64,000 nt of DNA from assembly GCF_000005505.3 (NCBI RefSeq), contig NC_016134.3:9530624-9594623 (forward strand), written 5' to 3'. Positions 11,743-23,760 of the stretch are shown here, one piece after another. A model generated the notes under the pieces. The model was not told the origin of the DNA. It made no database searches and saw only the letters and a program-made list of their open reading frames with translations. Position 1 is the first letter of the stretch, and each line of letters starts with the position of its first letter. The position numbers were made by a program, and so were the translations under genes. Source of the stretch: Brachypodium distachyon (taxonomy: Eukaryota > Streptophyta > Magnoliopsida > Poales > Poaceae).

Positions 11743-12290
11743 CCATAGCATCTCACCTTCATATGCCACATCACACGACAACTCGGCATCTCGCCTCCTG
11801 CGACCCTAGCGAAGCCTTCATCTGCCTACAAGTACTAGGACCCAAAACTACATGCAAACGAAAAAACGAACATCTAGATACATGAGTCAAGATTATTGCT
11901 AACACGCATTCCCAGCTGGCATAGAGATGGCATGATGATTTGCCTGCAAAACGTTTCTCGAAGCCCTTCCAGAGAGAGAGCTAGCATAAATGTATGGCCT
12001 GCTTGCAATATAAATATGTGGTCACCTGGTTCCATGTTCGCTGGCCGGGTCGTTATATGTTGACTTTGCTCAAAAAATTAGGTGCTGTGTAGTACTGGAG
12101 TTGATCTTTCTACAGAATAGACAGTACTCGAACGATTAATTAAGCTTGCTCACGTGTGAGAGATTGGAGGGGAACAAAATAAAGCAATATGTAAGAACTC
12201 ATCGTCGACTGCGACACTGTCGCCATGCTTGAGTCCCTTAGGCGCTGGGCATTATCCAACACTGAACGCCTGACTAGTCCCATGTCTGTC

Positions 12291-13993
12291 CATTGATCGA
12301 ACAAAAGAAGAGATTGAGTATTTTTAAGGTACTGCTAGGGATGGAACGAGGAGTATATAATCAATATGGGGGTGTTTGCTTCCCTATCCCGCATCTGGCC
12401 CGCACCCACCCATAGTTCAACTTTTAGAGTGTTTGGTTCCTGGTCCTTGGTTTGTAGCTGCAGCCTTATAGCACTGTAGCTGTAATCCTGTTGCCGTCTG
12501 TTGTGAGTTTCATCGGTAGATAAATAAGGCACAGCCCTGAGTCTGTTCAGTTGAGCTGTAGCCGTTGTAATTCAGATAGTGTTAGCTAGATTAGCTCATG
12601 TCTGCTCTGGGCGCATCGTGGGATGGCACCAAGCTACGCGCTTGGAGCGGCTGTAGGATGATGCAGTCGCCAAGTCGTTAGTGTCATGTTTTCTCGTTAT
12701 TCAGTTAGGCTCTAACAGACTCGATGAAGATCTGTATAAGAGGAATAAACTCAACAGAAAACGCTGCAACTTTTTCGCACACAGCACCAAACACATGTGT
12801 CTACTCTTCTGTACTTTTCGTTTTCGATTCATAGCAGACTCTGCAACTACACAGCCCAGATGCAAAATAGGAGGCCTCTCACCGTCTATCTGGAATTCTG
12901 GATACGGGCGAATCAGCCATTTTTCTCGATTTTCCCGGGATGCACAAGGAACGACATTAAGGGAGGGGGGGCTGGCGGGGCAGCAGGCCAGGCGGCAGTG
13001 CGGGCAGGCCATGGTGGAGCTGGCCGAATTTTGGCTCCACTAATTTCGGCTAAGAACCGTGAGAATTGGGGATGCAGCGGCGCGAGGGGCAATCAACCAA
13101 GAGAAGGATTAGCAGCTAATTACCCGCAAACACGCGTGACATTGGGGGTTTGCCCGCTCAACGCGGGGGTCAGATCCAGCCGGGGAGCACCATGCTGCAG
13201 AGCACACACCTCACGGGACGGCCGCGGGCGAGGCGGTGCGCGAGGAGGCGGCACGGATTGACGTGGCTTTGGGTGCCGTAGGCGGGTGGGGAGGCTGGAG
13301 GTGGAGAACAAGACGAGGGGATGACGAAAAAAAAGAAAAAGGTTTGGGGTCTGATGAAAAAGACGTGACGCCTGACAAGCGGGACACACTTGTAAGAAAA
13401 ACTGTCAAAATCATGTAAGCAATCATTTTGGGCGACGTGACACAATAAGACTCAAAACATGTGGTTTTGCGGATAAATTAGCAAACGTGATTGCTCGGTG
13501 AGAAGAAAAGCCTCAAAACCTACGGTTATGTGAAATTTCCTCTAAACGAATAAGCAACAAGTAGTAAATCATAATTGGCTTTTAGATGGAACAGGAGAAC
13601 CGCACGAGGCACACATGCACACTCCAGTCACTGGAATAAAACTGATCAACCGGTACACAGTCAACCATGAAACAGGAACCTAAAATAATGGAGGAGTTCA
13701 GACTTCAATTTTTTTTCTTAGTTCAACTTGAGAGAATCTTCATCTACTTGAGGTGCTACAGCGAATGTGCGAACATGCTGAATGAGATGATGATGCGGGC
13801 ACTTATGGGGCTTCGCTTTGTTGTCAACCCTCCAAACGAGTTTATTCCCCAGGAGCAACTTATGACCGTCACCTTCTCCTTGACTGCGAGAATAATTAAC
13901 AAGCAACAACAACTGAATGAGTTCATGGTTTACTCAAATAACCATAGCATCCGAAAAGAAGTTGGAAGAACAAGGTAGCTTATAATCACTTAC
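12291..13993. other. Intergenic, downstream of ISWI
   Basis: No gene recognised. A CpG-rich patch at 12960-13330 gives only low-complexity ORFs on both strands. The last few hundred bases before 13994 should hold the ISWI 3' UTR, but no polyadenylation site could be fixed. Confidence 0.4.
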
Positions 13994-14842
13994 CTAGGAG
14001 GCTGCACTCCCATCTCGGAGTCCCCTCTTGGAAGAGCTCTGGATCGGAGTGTCAAAACCTGCACCACCTGTCGAAGGACGCTTTGATGGTGATATCATGT
14101 TCTGCATGTCACAAGAGAAAAGGAACAAAAGTTGATAATTAGCAAAAATTGTGTGATGACGACTTATCTTGATGAAATGTGCATGTATTTCCTTCACAGG
14201 GTTTAAATGATAACCCAGAGCGAGGGGATGTTTGACACCATAGCGAGATTGGTTTTGGAAGGGAAGGAATGGGGTAGGAGAATAGTGACGAACCTCATTA
14301 TCTTTCCTGGATTGTCTCTCATGCTCATCATACACTTGGTTCTCCTTCTCCACTAGACGAATGAGAGTGTCAAACCTTTTAGACAGCTCATCGGCAGTTC
14401 TGGACTTCACAAACCAATCAAGACGGAACGAGGGAGACACGCGGAAGGCTATCTTCAGTTTGTCCCAGTTTCCATAGCCGAGTTTGTGCACCATACATAA
14501 CTGTAATGCAGGAACAGCTCATTAATAACATTGAACGATTCAACTATTCGATAAGAACTATGGCAATGCGTACCATAAAACGGTCACACTGTTCGCTGTA
14601 CAACTGCTTCCCATTGTTCTGGCCATACTGAATTTTTAAGTCCGACCATGGGTCCTCGTAACGGTTCAACTTTTTCTCGATGGATTTCATAATCACATCC
14701 TTCCGAGAGATCTTTGATTCTCCCTTCTCGATGTTCTTGATAATCCGTTCATAACCTGGTACAATAAGGAAGACACCATATGTAAGGAAACCCTTAGAGG
14801 TATCTAGAAGAAGATTAGATGCATTTATCTAATCTGGAACAA

Positions 14843-15401
14843 TCGTCTCTGGTGCGCCGACCGTCTCCAACGCAGGGGCTGGCCCAACGACTACTTTTGC
14901 GCTCTCTGTCGCCGCAACTTAGAAACCTCACATCACTTGTTCGTCGAGTGCCCCGGTGCCCGGCAGATCTGGTGCGAGGTGGCTCTCTGGCCCAACTGTT
15001 CCGGCATCGCCACCACTATTTGCCATGTTTCGTCTTCCATTGACTCCTTCCACGAGAGGATGATCTCGGCCACTCAAAGCAAGCACCGCCAAAGGATCAA
15101 ATCCATGTTCATCCTCGTCTGTTGAGCCATATGGTGCGAGCGCAACTCCAGGGTGTTCAACGACAAGGAAATTTCGTTTTGCCAGATTTGTTGTTTCATT
15201 AAGAATGAGACCCGCGAGTGGGCTTTCACGGGCGCCAAGGCCCTTAGGAAGTTACATTGAGAACCACCTTGATTTTCTTGGCTTTTCCACGTCTCGGTTT
15301 TTCTTTCCTTTTTTCTTACTTTTTTGCCTTAGGGCAGCCTTGTAATTATTCCTTCTGCTAATACATCGAAAGCCAGCGTTTGCTGGACCTTCATAAAAAT
15401 A
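14843..15401 (+). mobile_element. 5'-truncated LINE fragment in an ISWI intron
   Basis: A non-LTR retrotransposon 3' end encodes the C-terminal zinc-ribbon region typical of plant LINE reverse transcriptases (CALCRRNLETSHHLFVECP, then Trp-containing motifs). It has one in-frame stop at 15123-15125 and a 3' tail ending ATAAAAATAA. It is flanked by a 12 bp perfect target duplication, AATCTGGAACAA, at 14831-14842 and 15402-15413. It sits antisense in the intron between ISWI exons 21 and 22. Confidence 0.9.
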
Positions 15402-17664
15402 AATCTGGAACAAGAAAAAAGGCGGAAGAGGTGAAAGATAAAAGGTTCATGCATATACCATTCAACTCTGTGTATCTTTGTTTGAAAACCTCAGCATACC
15501 CCCGGACTTCCTCCTCTGTTTTCCCCTCCATTTCAGAGTATATACTCTTTATGTCCTTGCGGCCGTATTTCTCACAAGCTCGAATGAATGTATTAAGGTC
15601 CATCTTTGTCCATGTTGAAAAACCCTAATTTTTTCGAAGCCGCAGACAAATTAATTTTAAGGAAAAACCAGGTCAAAATTAAGAATTTAGTATATCCAGA
15701 CCTCTTTGAGTAGCTTCTCCTTCTCTTCTTTCTCCTCAGTCAGAGGTTCTAATTGATCTGAATGACAAAAGTAAATAAATACAACCATCACAATCAGATA
15801 CCCTATGCAGTGCCAGTAGAAAATGTAAGAGACTTGGTAATACCTTCATCATCACCATCACCAATCCTGCCTTTTTTCTGTTTCATTTGCTGATAAAAGT
15901 TTCAAAGGTAAACGTTAGGAACAAGGTGTGGGATTTAGTTTTTGTTAGTATAATTTTGCAATACTCGTCAATATGTGTTTCCCCAAGCGTTATCATATTG
16001 GATATACAACAGTTTCTTGAGTATCAGGGTAAGAGGTAAGATATATACCCATCCTCTTTTAGAACTAGGAGAACTAATAGTTCTACAGGTTGGACATGAC
16101 AATAAAAAAACTATATTGAAATTTGAATAACACGATGGAAATTATGAATTGTGAGTTATATATGAGACAGAAGTTTGGATATCTCAGCTTCAGAAATTAC
16201 CGCCAGGTGTTTGGCTTCCTTCTTATACAGATCATCTAGCCTCTTCATGTTGAAGAACTGGAAATCATGCCTGGAATAGACAAATTTATACGGGTTGAGA
16301 ATACCTTATTATCTGTCACCAAGACAAAGAATTTGAAAAGTAAGTTACATTAAGTGACAAATGAGTAATTGGAAAAGCATACAAGTTTTTCATCTGGGGT
16401 ATTCTTGGCTCCCTAGGTTTTGCTGGTGCACCTTTGCGAAATGCGTGCTTAAAATACTCATTCTCCGAGTAGCTATAGAAACAAATTAATTAACAAATGC
16501 TGGTGTCATCCAAATTAAATAAGCAAGAGTTGCTATAGCCCAGAGAAATAAAACGTACTTTATCTTTCTTTCTCGTCTAGGAGGTGCTATCAAGTTATCC
16601 GTCTCTAGCTTCTTAAAGCCAAGCTTGTCTTCGTCCTTCAGAAAACAGGGACTATATTACCATGATTTTTTTGGCTAAATATGATCAAAAAAATTAACAA
16701 TATAAATCAAGTGAACTGAACTTCAAATATGTGGTAAAGAACGAATATGGCATAGACTCATTACCCTTCTGTCATCAAAATCATACAGTTGAGCAGCTGC
16801 ACACATAAACAACATGAATGACTTGAGTTACAATACAATCCACTACTAGCAACCAACAACATGGACAGATTTCATAGCGAAGCTAAAAGTATGTAGTACT
16901 TTGAGTACTTGATTTTCATCTTTTAGTAAAAGTAGTAATCCACTAGCTTAAATTCGTTCCACTCCTCATACAATGAATCTTTCTAGAGGTACTAACAACT
17001 ATCAAGACAAAACTTCATAAACATTTACACTAAACCTAGAAACTGTGCACAGAGGGAAGGAGGGAGGTCATACTATCGTCAATTTTAAATTTTGTGGCAT
17101 CTTGTGTGAATTTCTTCATCTTTGCTTCAAGTTTTGATGTCGCCTTTTCTCCTCTGGCGATAATAAGGTCAATATCTTCATTTGTTATTGTGCTATCCTT
17201 GGAAGAGAATATCCTTTCGGCACCAAATCTCGCCATTTGCAACAACTCATCCTTATTGATAGCTAATAAATAACACAACAACAGAAGGATTATTAATACT
17301 TTTTCGACTTTAGCATACATTTTCTGAACATTACATGCAATCAGAAGAAAATGAGAAGCAACCTTTTTGTTTTGTCAATTGACCTTGCTGTATGACTAGA
17401 GCATCTAAGACAAGTTTCTTATATGCTCTCTCGATTACCTTCTCCTCTATAGTATCCTGCAACACAAAATTTTGTGTAAGATACCAAAGAAAAGATGCTA
17501 ACCTTCCATCGAGCTCAAATATATACTGCAACACAACCTCCGTGCAAAATCGGAAGACTTGAACTTCCTTCTTTTGCCCAATTCTATGGGCACGGTCTTG
17601 TGCCTGCAGATCCACTTGAGGATTCCTGAGAAACCAAAAAAATCAAAGTCAAACTCAATGGCTA

Positions 17665-17955
<291 letters not shown>

Positions 17956-19831
17956 TCAGATGGAAGAAAAATACAAGGAACTAGCTAGACATATATGCCT
18001 TCATCACAAGCAAAACAAACCCACTAGGGGCGATTTTGAACTGCTACTGGAGGGGGCGATCTGTAGTACTAGTATGGAGCGGTCAAGCTCGGGGCAGGAG
18101 AAATAGAAAGAGAAATGTTACCTGGGAGAATATTAATACTCTGGAGCTACGGGCTTTAAGTTTGGGGAGCAATTTGTCTAACAAAACCATTTTTCCTGTA
18201 CAATGCATCAAGAGTGTGAATTATATGTGCGCGATATAGTAACAGGATACTGCTGACAAGGTCGACAAATTATCACAAATACTATAAAAAAATACCTGCA
18301 CTCTCAATTAGATGATCCCCAGTTGTATAAGGTGGGCCAGGCTCAGCGCCTTTGAATAAATATGGATGGTTGCAGCACTTGCGCAGTTGCATGGTTATGT
18401 TAAGGAGAAGCTTGTGCTCGCCGCCAGCATTAATAACTTCCAGATCCTTTTGAAGTAGAGCACGATAATACTGTTTTTGCATCTCAGACATTCCAACTTT
18501 AAGTATAGTCTCCTTCTTGGGAGGTAAACCTTTCTCAACATCAGATTTAAGCCTCCGAAGGAGAAATGGACGCAGAACCTTGAAAATTACACAGCAAATG
18601 AATTATGCAAGGAAAAAAAACAGCACGCATTATCAATTGAGAAATAAATATTTCTCCATGAAAAACTTAGAACATAATTTTGTAAATATCCTATCTGTTA
18701 CCTTATGAAGCTGCTGAAGAACCTCACGTTGCTCATTCTCCCCTGAGATTTGGAACCATTCATCAAAAGTCTCCGCAGAGCTAAATATTTCTGGCAACAA
18801 GAAGTTTAGAAGGGACCAAAGCTCATGAAGATTATTCTGCAGCATAATAATGAAATTAGTGATGGTTACATATAGGATGGTACACTGAACTGGAATACAT
18901 GTAAACAATTGCCATAAATTGAAGTACATAATTTAGAGAGTATAGCACCAAGAATATAATAATATTTTATGCTGATAATACCTGGAGTGGAGTGCCTGTA
19001 ATGAGCAGACGGTAATTAGTACTGAAAAGCCTCATTGTCCTGGAGAGAAAGAATTTCTCATTTTTTATTCGATGAGCTTCATCAAAAATAATATAGCGCC
19101 AGCTAAAACGCCTCAATGCGGTTTTTTCTTTTATTGCCATCTCAAAACTAGTAACGCAGACATCAAACCTCCCTGGAGCTAACAAATCTCCCGTATATGA
19201 ATCTGGCCAAATATAACAAACACGTTAATAATGCTCAACAAGAAGTTCATGATTAAATGAGATAGGTTGGCACTTGCCCTTTCCTCTGGGTTTCCTAAGA
19301 ATCTGACAACACGCAAAACGGGGCAAAAACGTTCGATTTCCTTCATCCAGTTTCCAAGAGTAGACTTCGGTGCAACAACCATGTGAGGACCGGTTATTCC
19401 TCTAAACTCATGCAGATAGCCAAGCAGTGAGATAGTTTGGAGAGTTTTTCCAAGACCCTAAGTGAGAAGGTGTGGCATTCCAAATATGAGCTTACGAAGG
19501 ATTAAGCATAATCATATTAGGTAGAAAATAATGAAGCGAGAGTATTTACAAAATGCAATGTGAGCACAAGACTTACCATCTCATCAGCCAATATCCCATG
19601 ATTCCATTTTCATACAAACCTATGAGCCAATTTAGTCCAGCCAATTGATAGTCTCTCATCTTCCCATTTATGCCTGCAGCCAAGAGAAGAAATTAGAATA
19701 TTAGTTAACATACAAATAATAAACATTTATGACGAAACCATAGATGCATCATGCATGTTATTGAAGTTTAGAAAGGAAAAGAAGATATCAGCATGCAATA
19801 CTGAAGGAAAAAAATGAACACTAGCATTCAA

Positions 19832-20295
19832 TCTTCTATTTTCTATATCTAAATATGGGGAACACCCTTACCTATTTCTCTCAACATGCAATCATGCCTA
19901 AGCAAGGTCCACCACATTGCCATGCAATCCATGCATGCCACCTCATAAAGTCATGCATATCTTTTTTTTAAGTCATGCATGTATTCATTTACATTTTTTG
20001 CTTGCCATCTGATGTCATGCATGTTTTTTTCAAGCCATACATGGATCCATTTTCATTTTTGTACTAATATATCAGTTTAAACCATGTCACCTTATCAATT
20101 CAATCATGTCCTTTTTTTGGTAAAGTTTTTCTCTTTTTATACATCATTTTGTCACATACTTCTTACATTTTATTGTTTTTACGTGTAAGACAAGAATACT
20201 TTTATAGTTTTTACCACTAGTTTTAATTAATTTTAAACATCTACTTATGCTTTTGATTTAACACGATTCCGTAGCAACGCGTGGGCATCATTTAG
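19832..20295 (+). mobile_element. Helitron-like non-autonomous element (candidate)
   Basis: The segment starts with TC after an A (A|TCTTCTATTTTCTATATC). It ends with a GC-rich block CCGTAGCAACGCGTGGGCAT followed by CATTTAG|T, close to the grass Helitron 3' signature (hairpin then CTAG, here TTAG). It is AT-rich, lacks inverted repeats and target duplication, and lies in the intron between ISWI exons 4 and 5. The ends are degenerate, so this is tentative. Confidence 0.45.
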
Positions 20296-20705
20296 TTCTA
20301 ACAAAATGGTTGCACCAATGACAGCTTACATTAGATAAACAAACAATTAAAAACCAATACCAAACTAGATGTTCAAAACTCCATGGATGTCAAGGATCAA
20401 CACAAACAGGCAAAAGAATAATATGTGTTATAAAATGTTTGTTAATTTGTCGCGTGCAATGACAATAAAACAAGCACAACGGTATGTATCTTTTGCTATG
20501 GAACGACTGGACCTTCCATGGTAAAATAAACGGTGATCTTAAAAAATAACAGGACCCACGGAGAGCAGATAGCACCTGAGTTTTTTGATTAAGAAAGAAC
20601 TTCTCACGCAAGTCTTGAAAATCCCCGAGCCTCAATCCCACTCATACACAGCAGCATCGCAACCCGTGGAGACTTGTGCTTTGGCTGGCATGGGACAGAC
20701 GACGA

Positions 20706-20813
20706 GATTTTTTTAACCCCGGCTTGAAATTATCTCCACCTGGGAGTCTGACCCAAGACCCCAGGGTTACATAAGGGCCCCTAAGTCCCTAACCACTGGG
20801 CTAGAGACGTTCC
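20706..20813 (-). mobile_element. tRNA-derived SINE-like element
   Basis: On the minus strand an A-box-like TAGCCCAGTGG (20793-20803) is followed after about 32 bp by a B-box-like GGTCAGACTCC (20743-20753; GGTTCGANTCC consensus), the spacing of a tRNA gene or SINE head. A run of A follows (about 20708-20714). No intact tRNA cloverleaf or target duplication was found, so a SINE remnant is more likely than a tRNA gene. Confidence 0.45.
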
Positions 20814-21639
20814 ACTTGCAAGCAAAATGAAAGATTAAAAAGAATCATCAACCAAATGCTCACATTGTGGTTGTGCAACTAGGCAAGTTCCTCCGGCACT
20901 ATCAAGGCCATCTTCCTCCTGGAGGTATTCCTCATCTTCCTCCTGTTCTGTCACCTTTGATGCATGACGCCCCCTATAGGTTCTGACCAACATTAGCGAA
21001 ACAAGAGAAGGCACACAAAGGGCAACAAACTATATGATACAGTAAGCAATAAAATAACTTGATGTTGTGGGAATAGAGCTAAAATGTTGTAGTAAGTAGC
21101 AGCATAGAATAACAATTAGGATTCAAAGACAGAAAATATGGTATAGTACATATTTATATGAATAAATATTTGATTAGAAGTACCGTAAAAGATTATTACC
21201 ATGGGCCAGTCAACTTCTTTTAATGAATATTCAAAGTTTTTATCGCATTAAAAAGATCAAATATTTACCTTCGGCTGGTCTTCTTCGCCGCAGACTGGCT
21301 TCCTTTTGCAAAATGAGCAAATATCTCAGTTTGCTGCAAGAGGTATTTCAGCCACCCCTTCCCCTTCTTGTTCTGTTCGAACACAAAGAGACAACAACCA
21401 TGCACAATATGCAAAATGAGAAATTCATGTTCACAGCTTTATCTGTAGAAGGCAATTAGGACCAAGAGAACTAATGGAGCATACCATGTCAGCATCAATG
21501 GCAGTGTTTTGTCTATCCAGTATTTCCTGGATCTTCTGCTTCTTGAGCTTTTGCATTTCTCTGAGCCGGCTCGTTCCCGCTTCCCAACCTCCGCATTTAC
21601 AGTGGTGTCTACAGACTGCAATCCAAGATGACAGGCAAC

Positions 21640-21982
21640 TCTCAACATTAAGTAAACAGTAACACTGTAATCCACTAGTCCTTTGGCTATTGTAAGTATG
21701 TCGATTGTCCCAAGAAACTATACCTAAGCTTTTAGGCATTTTTCTAAAACTAATCTAGTCTCGACAACAGCCAAACTAGAAAGATCTACAAAAGACGAAC
21801 CTCCTAGCTAACTACAAATGGAGGCACAATATTCCTAGACAACCAGAACATGTCAACTCATGCATCTATTATTCGCGAAGCCATAAAACCTAGCTAGAGC
21901 CTATATGACTAGATCATGGCTAATAACCAATTACTAGGCATGGATCAATTTACGTCAAGGTAAGTAATAAAATATATGGGAA
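21640..21982. repeat. ISWI intron 1 duplication, inner copy
   Basis: About 340 bp that aligns, with gaps, to 22945-23318. Shared landmarks occur in the same order: CAACATT.AAGTAA, CCCTTTGGCTA, GGAGGCACA-like, GCATCTAT and CATGGATCAA. The two copies flank the Copia fragment. Confidence 0.7.
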
Positions 21983-22790
21983 GATTGCAATATGACTCAA
22001 ACACGAAATGGAGACTCGATTCAAATTGAGCAACCAAATACACAGGTGTTGTAGGAAGTCTAAGGTATCTTATGAATACTAGACCTGACTTGGCATATTC
22101 AGTAGGAATTGTCGGTCAGTTCATTGAAGCACCTGCAACAGAACACTTGGCGGCAGTCAAGCAGATCCTTAGGTATGCGAGAAGTGAACAATCAATTTGG
22201 GTTGCAAATACACTAGCCATGAAGCTTCATGGCTAGTGTGATAATGTATGCCCAGGGATGTAGATGACAGGAAAAGTACTACCGGCGTTGCAATTTTTTT
22301 CTCGGTGATAATCTGGTGAGTTGGATCAATCTCTCAGAAGCAAAACGTTGTACTCCCTACGTTCCTAAATTCTTGTCGTTGTGAAGCAGAGTTGATCGCA
22401 TCAGCCACCAAGGTGTGTCAAGTCGTGTGGTTAGGACGCCTCCTGGGTGATTTGGTGGACAAAGAACCGAAGAATGTGGAACTCTATTTATGTCGACAAC
22501 AAATCCACCACCTCATTGTGTAAGAATCCAGTGCGCCACGATCGAAGCAAACATATAGATACAAGGTAGCACTACATACTTACAAAGTCTCCGAGGAAAG
22601 TAAAATTCTTTGAGATGCGGGCTAGCTTAGGGGTGAATGTTGGAACTAAGCTAGAATCCTATTCGGTTTACATGTCCATGTTGAGTCCGTTTAGATCGCT
22701 TCTTCCTGTTATTTGTTTGAGTCAGTTTGCATAGCGGTCGTGTATAAATACGTGTATACGGAAAACTTTAAACACCACAATCCAGAAAAA
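21983..22790 (+). mobile_element. Copia fragment (RNase H plus partial LTR) in ISWI intron 1
   Basis: Coding remnants of a Copia 3' end (YTGVVGSLRYLMNTRPDLAY at about 22037, then LSEAKR and CEAELIASATK) run on the + strand with frame breaks. A purine-rich tract and an LTR start TGTTGGAACTAAGC follow at 22638, with a TATA-like GTATAAATAC at 22741. The 5' part and the second LTR are absent. A 29 bp Stowaway-like piece (22351-22379) interrupts the RNase H motif. Confidence 0.8.
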
Positions 22791-22853
22791 GAAAAGAAAA
22801 AAAGAGGAATGATAAGGGCCTCTGGCTAGGCAAGGAGATTAATCGAATGACTT

Positions 22854-22937
22854 TGCAAGCTGCGAGGCATCCTATCGGCGAAAGTAGATCTGAGTCTTGC
22901 AAGCTGCGGGACATCGGCGAAAGTAGATCTGAGTCTT
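22854..22937. repeat. ~42 bp tandem duplication
   Basis: Two units starting TGCAAGCTGCG and ending AGTAGATCTGAGTCT lie head to tail, between the Copia LTR piece and the outer intron-1 duplicate. Confidence 0.8.
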
Positions 22938-22944
22938 GGCTTTC

Positions 22945-23318
22945 ACTCAACATTTAAGTAACAGTAACAGTACTGTGCCCCTTTGGCTACTGGAAGTACT
23001 ACGCAAATTGCCTAAAGAAACTGCTTAGATATAGCAAATTAAGCGTAAGCATTTTGCTGAAATCTTTGTGTAGACGTAAAAGATCCAAAGAAAAGAAAGA
23101 TGTACAGATCTAAGATGCACAACCTCCTCACTAGCAATCGAGGCACAGTTTTCTTAGAGAACAAGAACCCATGCATCTATCGATCTACAACCGCACGAAA
23201 TTCCTAAAACCTAGAAAAATCCCTAGAGCCTAGACGACTAGATCACGGATAACAACCTAACAACTAATAAGAGCAAAGACATGGATCAAATTACTTCAAC
23301 GTCACTAAACACATGGGA
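22945..23318. repeat. ISWI intron 1 duplication, outer copy
   Basis: Partner of 21640-21982, lying directly next to exon 1 (donor at 23328). It is the presumed original 5' part of intron 1. Confidence 0.7.
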
Positions 23319-23481
23319 AAAACAACACCTCGTCGGTCTCTTCCCCAGAGCCCGCGCCGTCATCGTCGTTGTCATCGGCGCCGTCTGCCTTGATCTCGTC
23401 CTCGACGTCCGCTTCAATGGAGGCGGAGAGCTCCATCTCGTCGTCCTCGTGCTCCGCCGGCTTCCCCATGGGAGGATCCAT

Positions 23482-23760
23482 GGCCTATAGGCTAGGGTTT
23501 TTGCTAGATCTCGGCGGAAGGCGGCTAGGCTATGGGAGTTTGGGAGGGCTAGGTTTTCGCGAGGGGATTTGCTTCTGTGCTTTGTCGCAACGCGCTGGCG
23601 GGTTTATGAAATGAGGATCCAACGTAATATGAAACCAGTAGAGCTTTTGCGGTTTGGTCCCTCTGGAATGGAGTGATTTCTCCCGCCCATTTGCCTGGTG
23701 CAGTGGAGTGCTTGCTCGGCTGTTTCGGTGGGCCTTTATTTGGGCCTTGTCGTGCTTGAT
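23482..23760 (-). promoter_or_regulatory. ISWI promoter / 5' UTR region
   Basis: The region upstream of the ISWI ATG is GC-rich and lacks an obvious TATA box. It contains two GGGCC-type site II (TCP-binding) motifs, at about 23730 and 23741, typical of broadly expressed plant genes. The transcription start was not located. Confidence 0.35.

Larger units (their letters stand above)
9906..11904 (-). mobile_element. Solo LTR, itself split by a small LTR element
   Basis: The insert begins TGTTGGAGCT and ends GCTAACA. It is flanked by TGCAT (9901-9905) and CGCAT (11905-11909), a 5 bp duplication with one change. Without the nested 1376 bp element it is about 618 bp and has no internal domain, so I read it as a solo LTR left by recombination. 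The RF1 copies at 32 and 62 kb give the empty site (a GCATTCC context). Confidence 0.65.
9705..12290 (+). repeat. RF1 repeat, copy A (interrupted)
   Basis: Sequence at 9705-9905 and 11905-12290 matches block 'a' of the RF1 family seen at 32.0, 56.0 and 62.0 kb. Shared strings include GAGGGAAACAAATGTATGAA, AATATAAATATGTGGT and GAGATTGGAGG. The copy is split by the LTR insertion at 9906-11904. Confidence 0.7.

Noticed and set aside
13045..13420. ORFs in the CpG-rich patch downstream of ISWI
   Set aside because: They overlap on both strands, are low-complexity and lack motifs or gene context.
20742..20803. A tRNA gene
   Set aside because: The A and B boxes are imperfect and no acceptor stem or anticodon arm can be drawn. 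A SINE remnant fits better.
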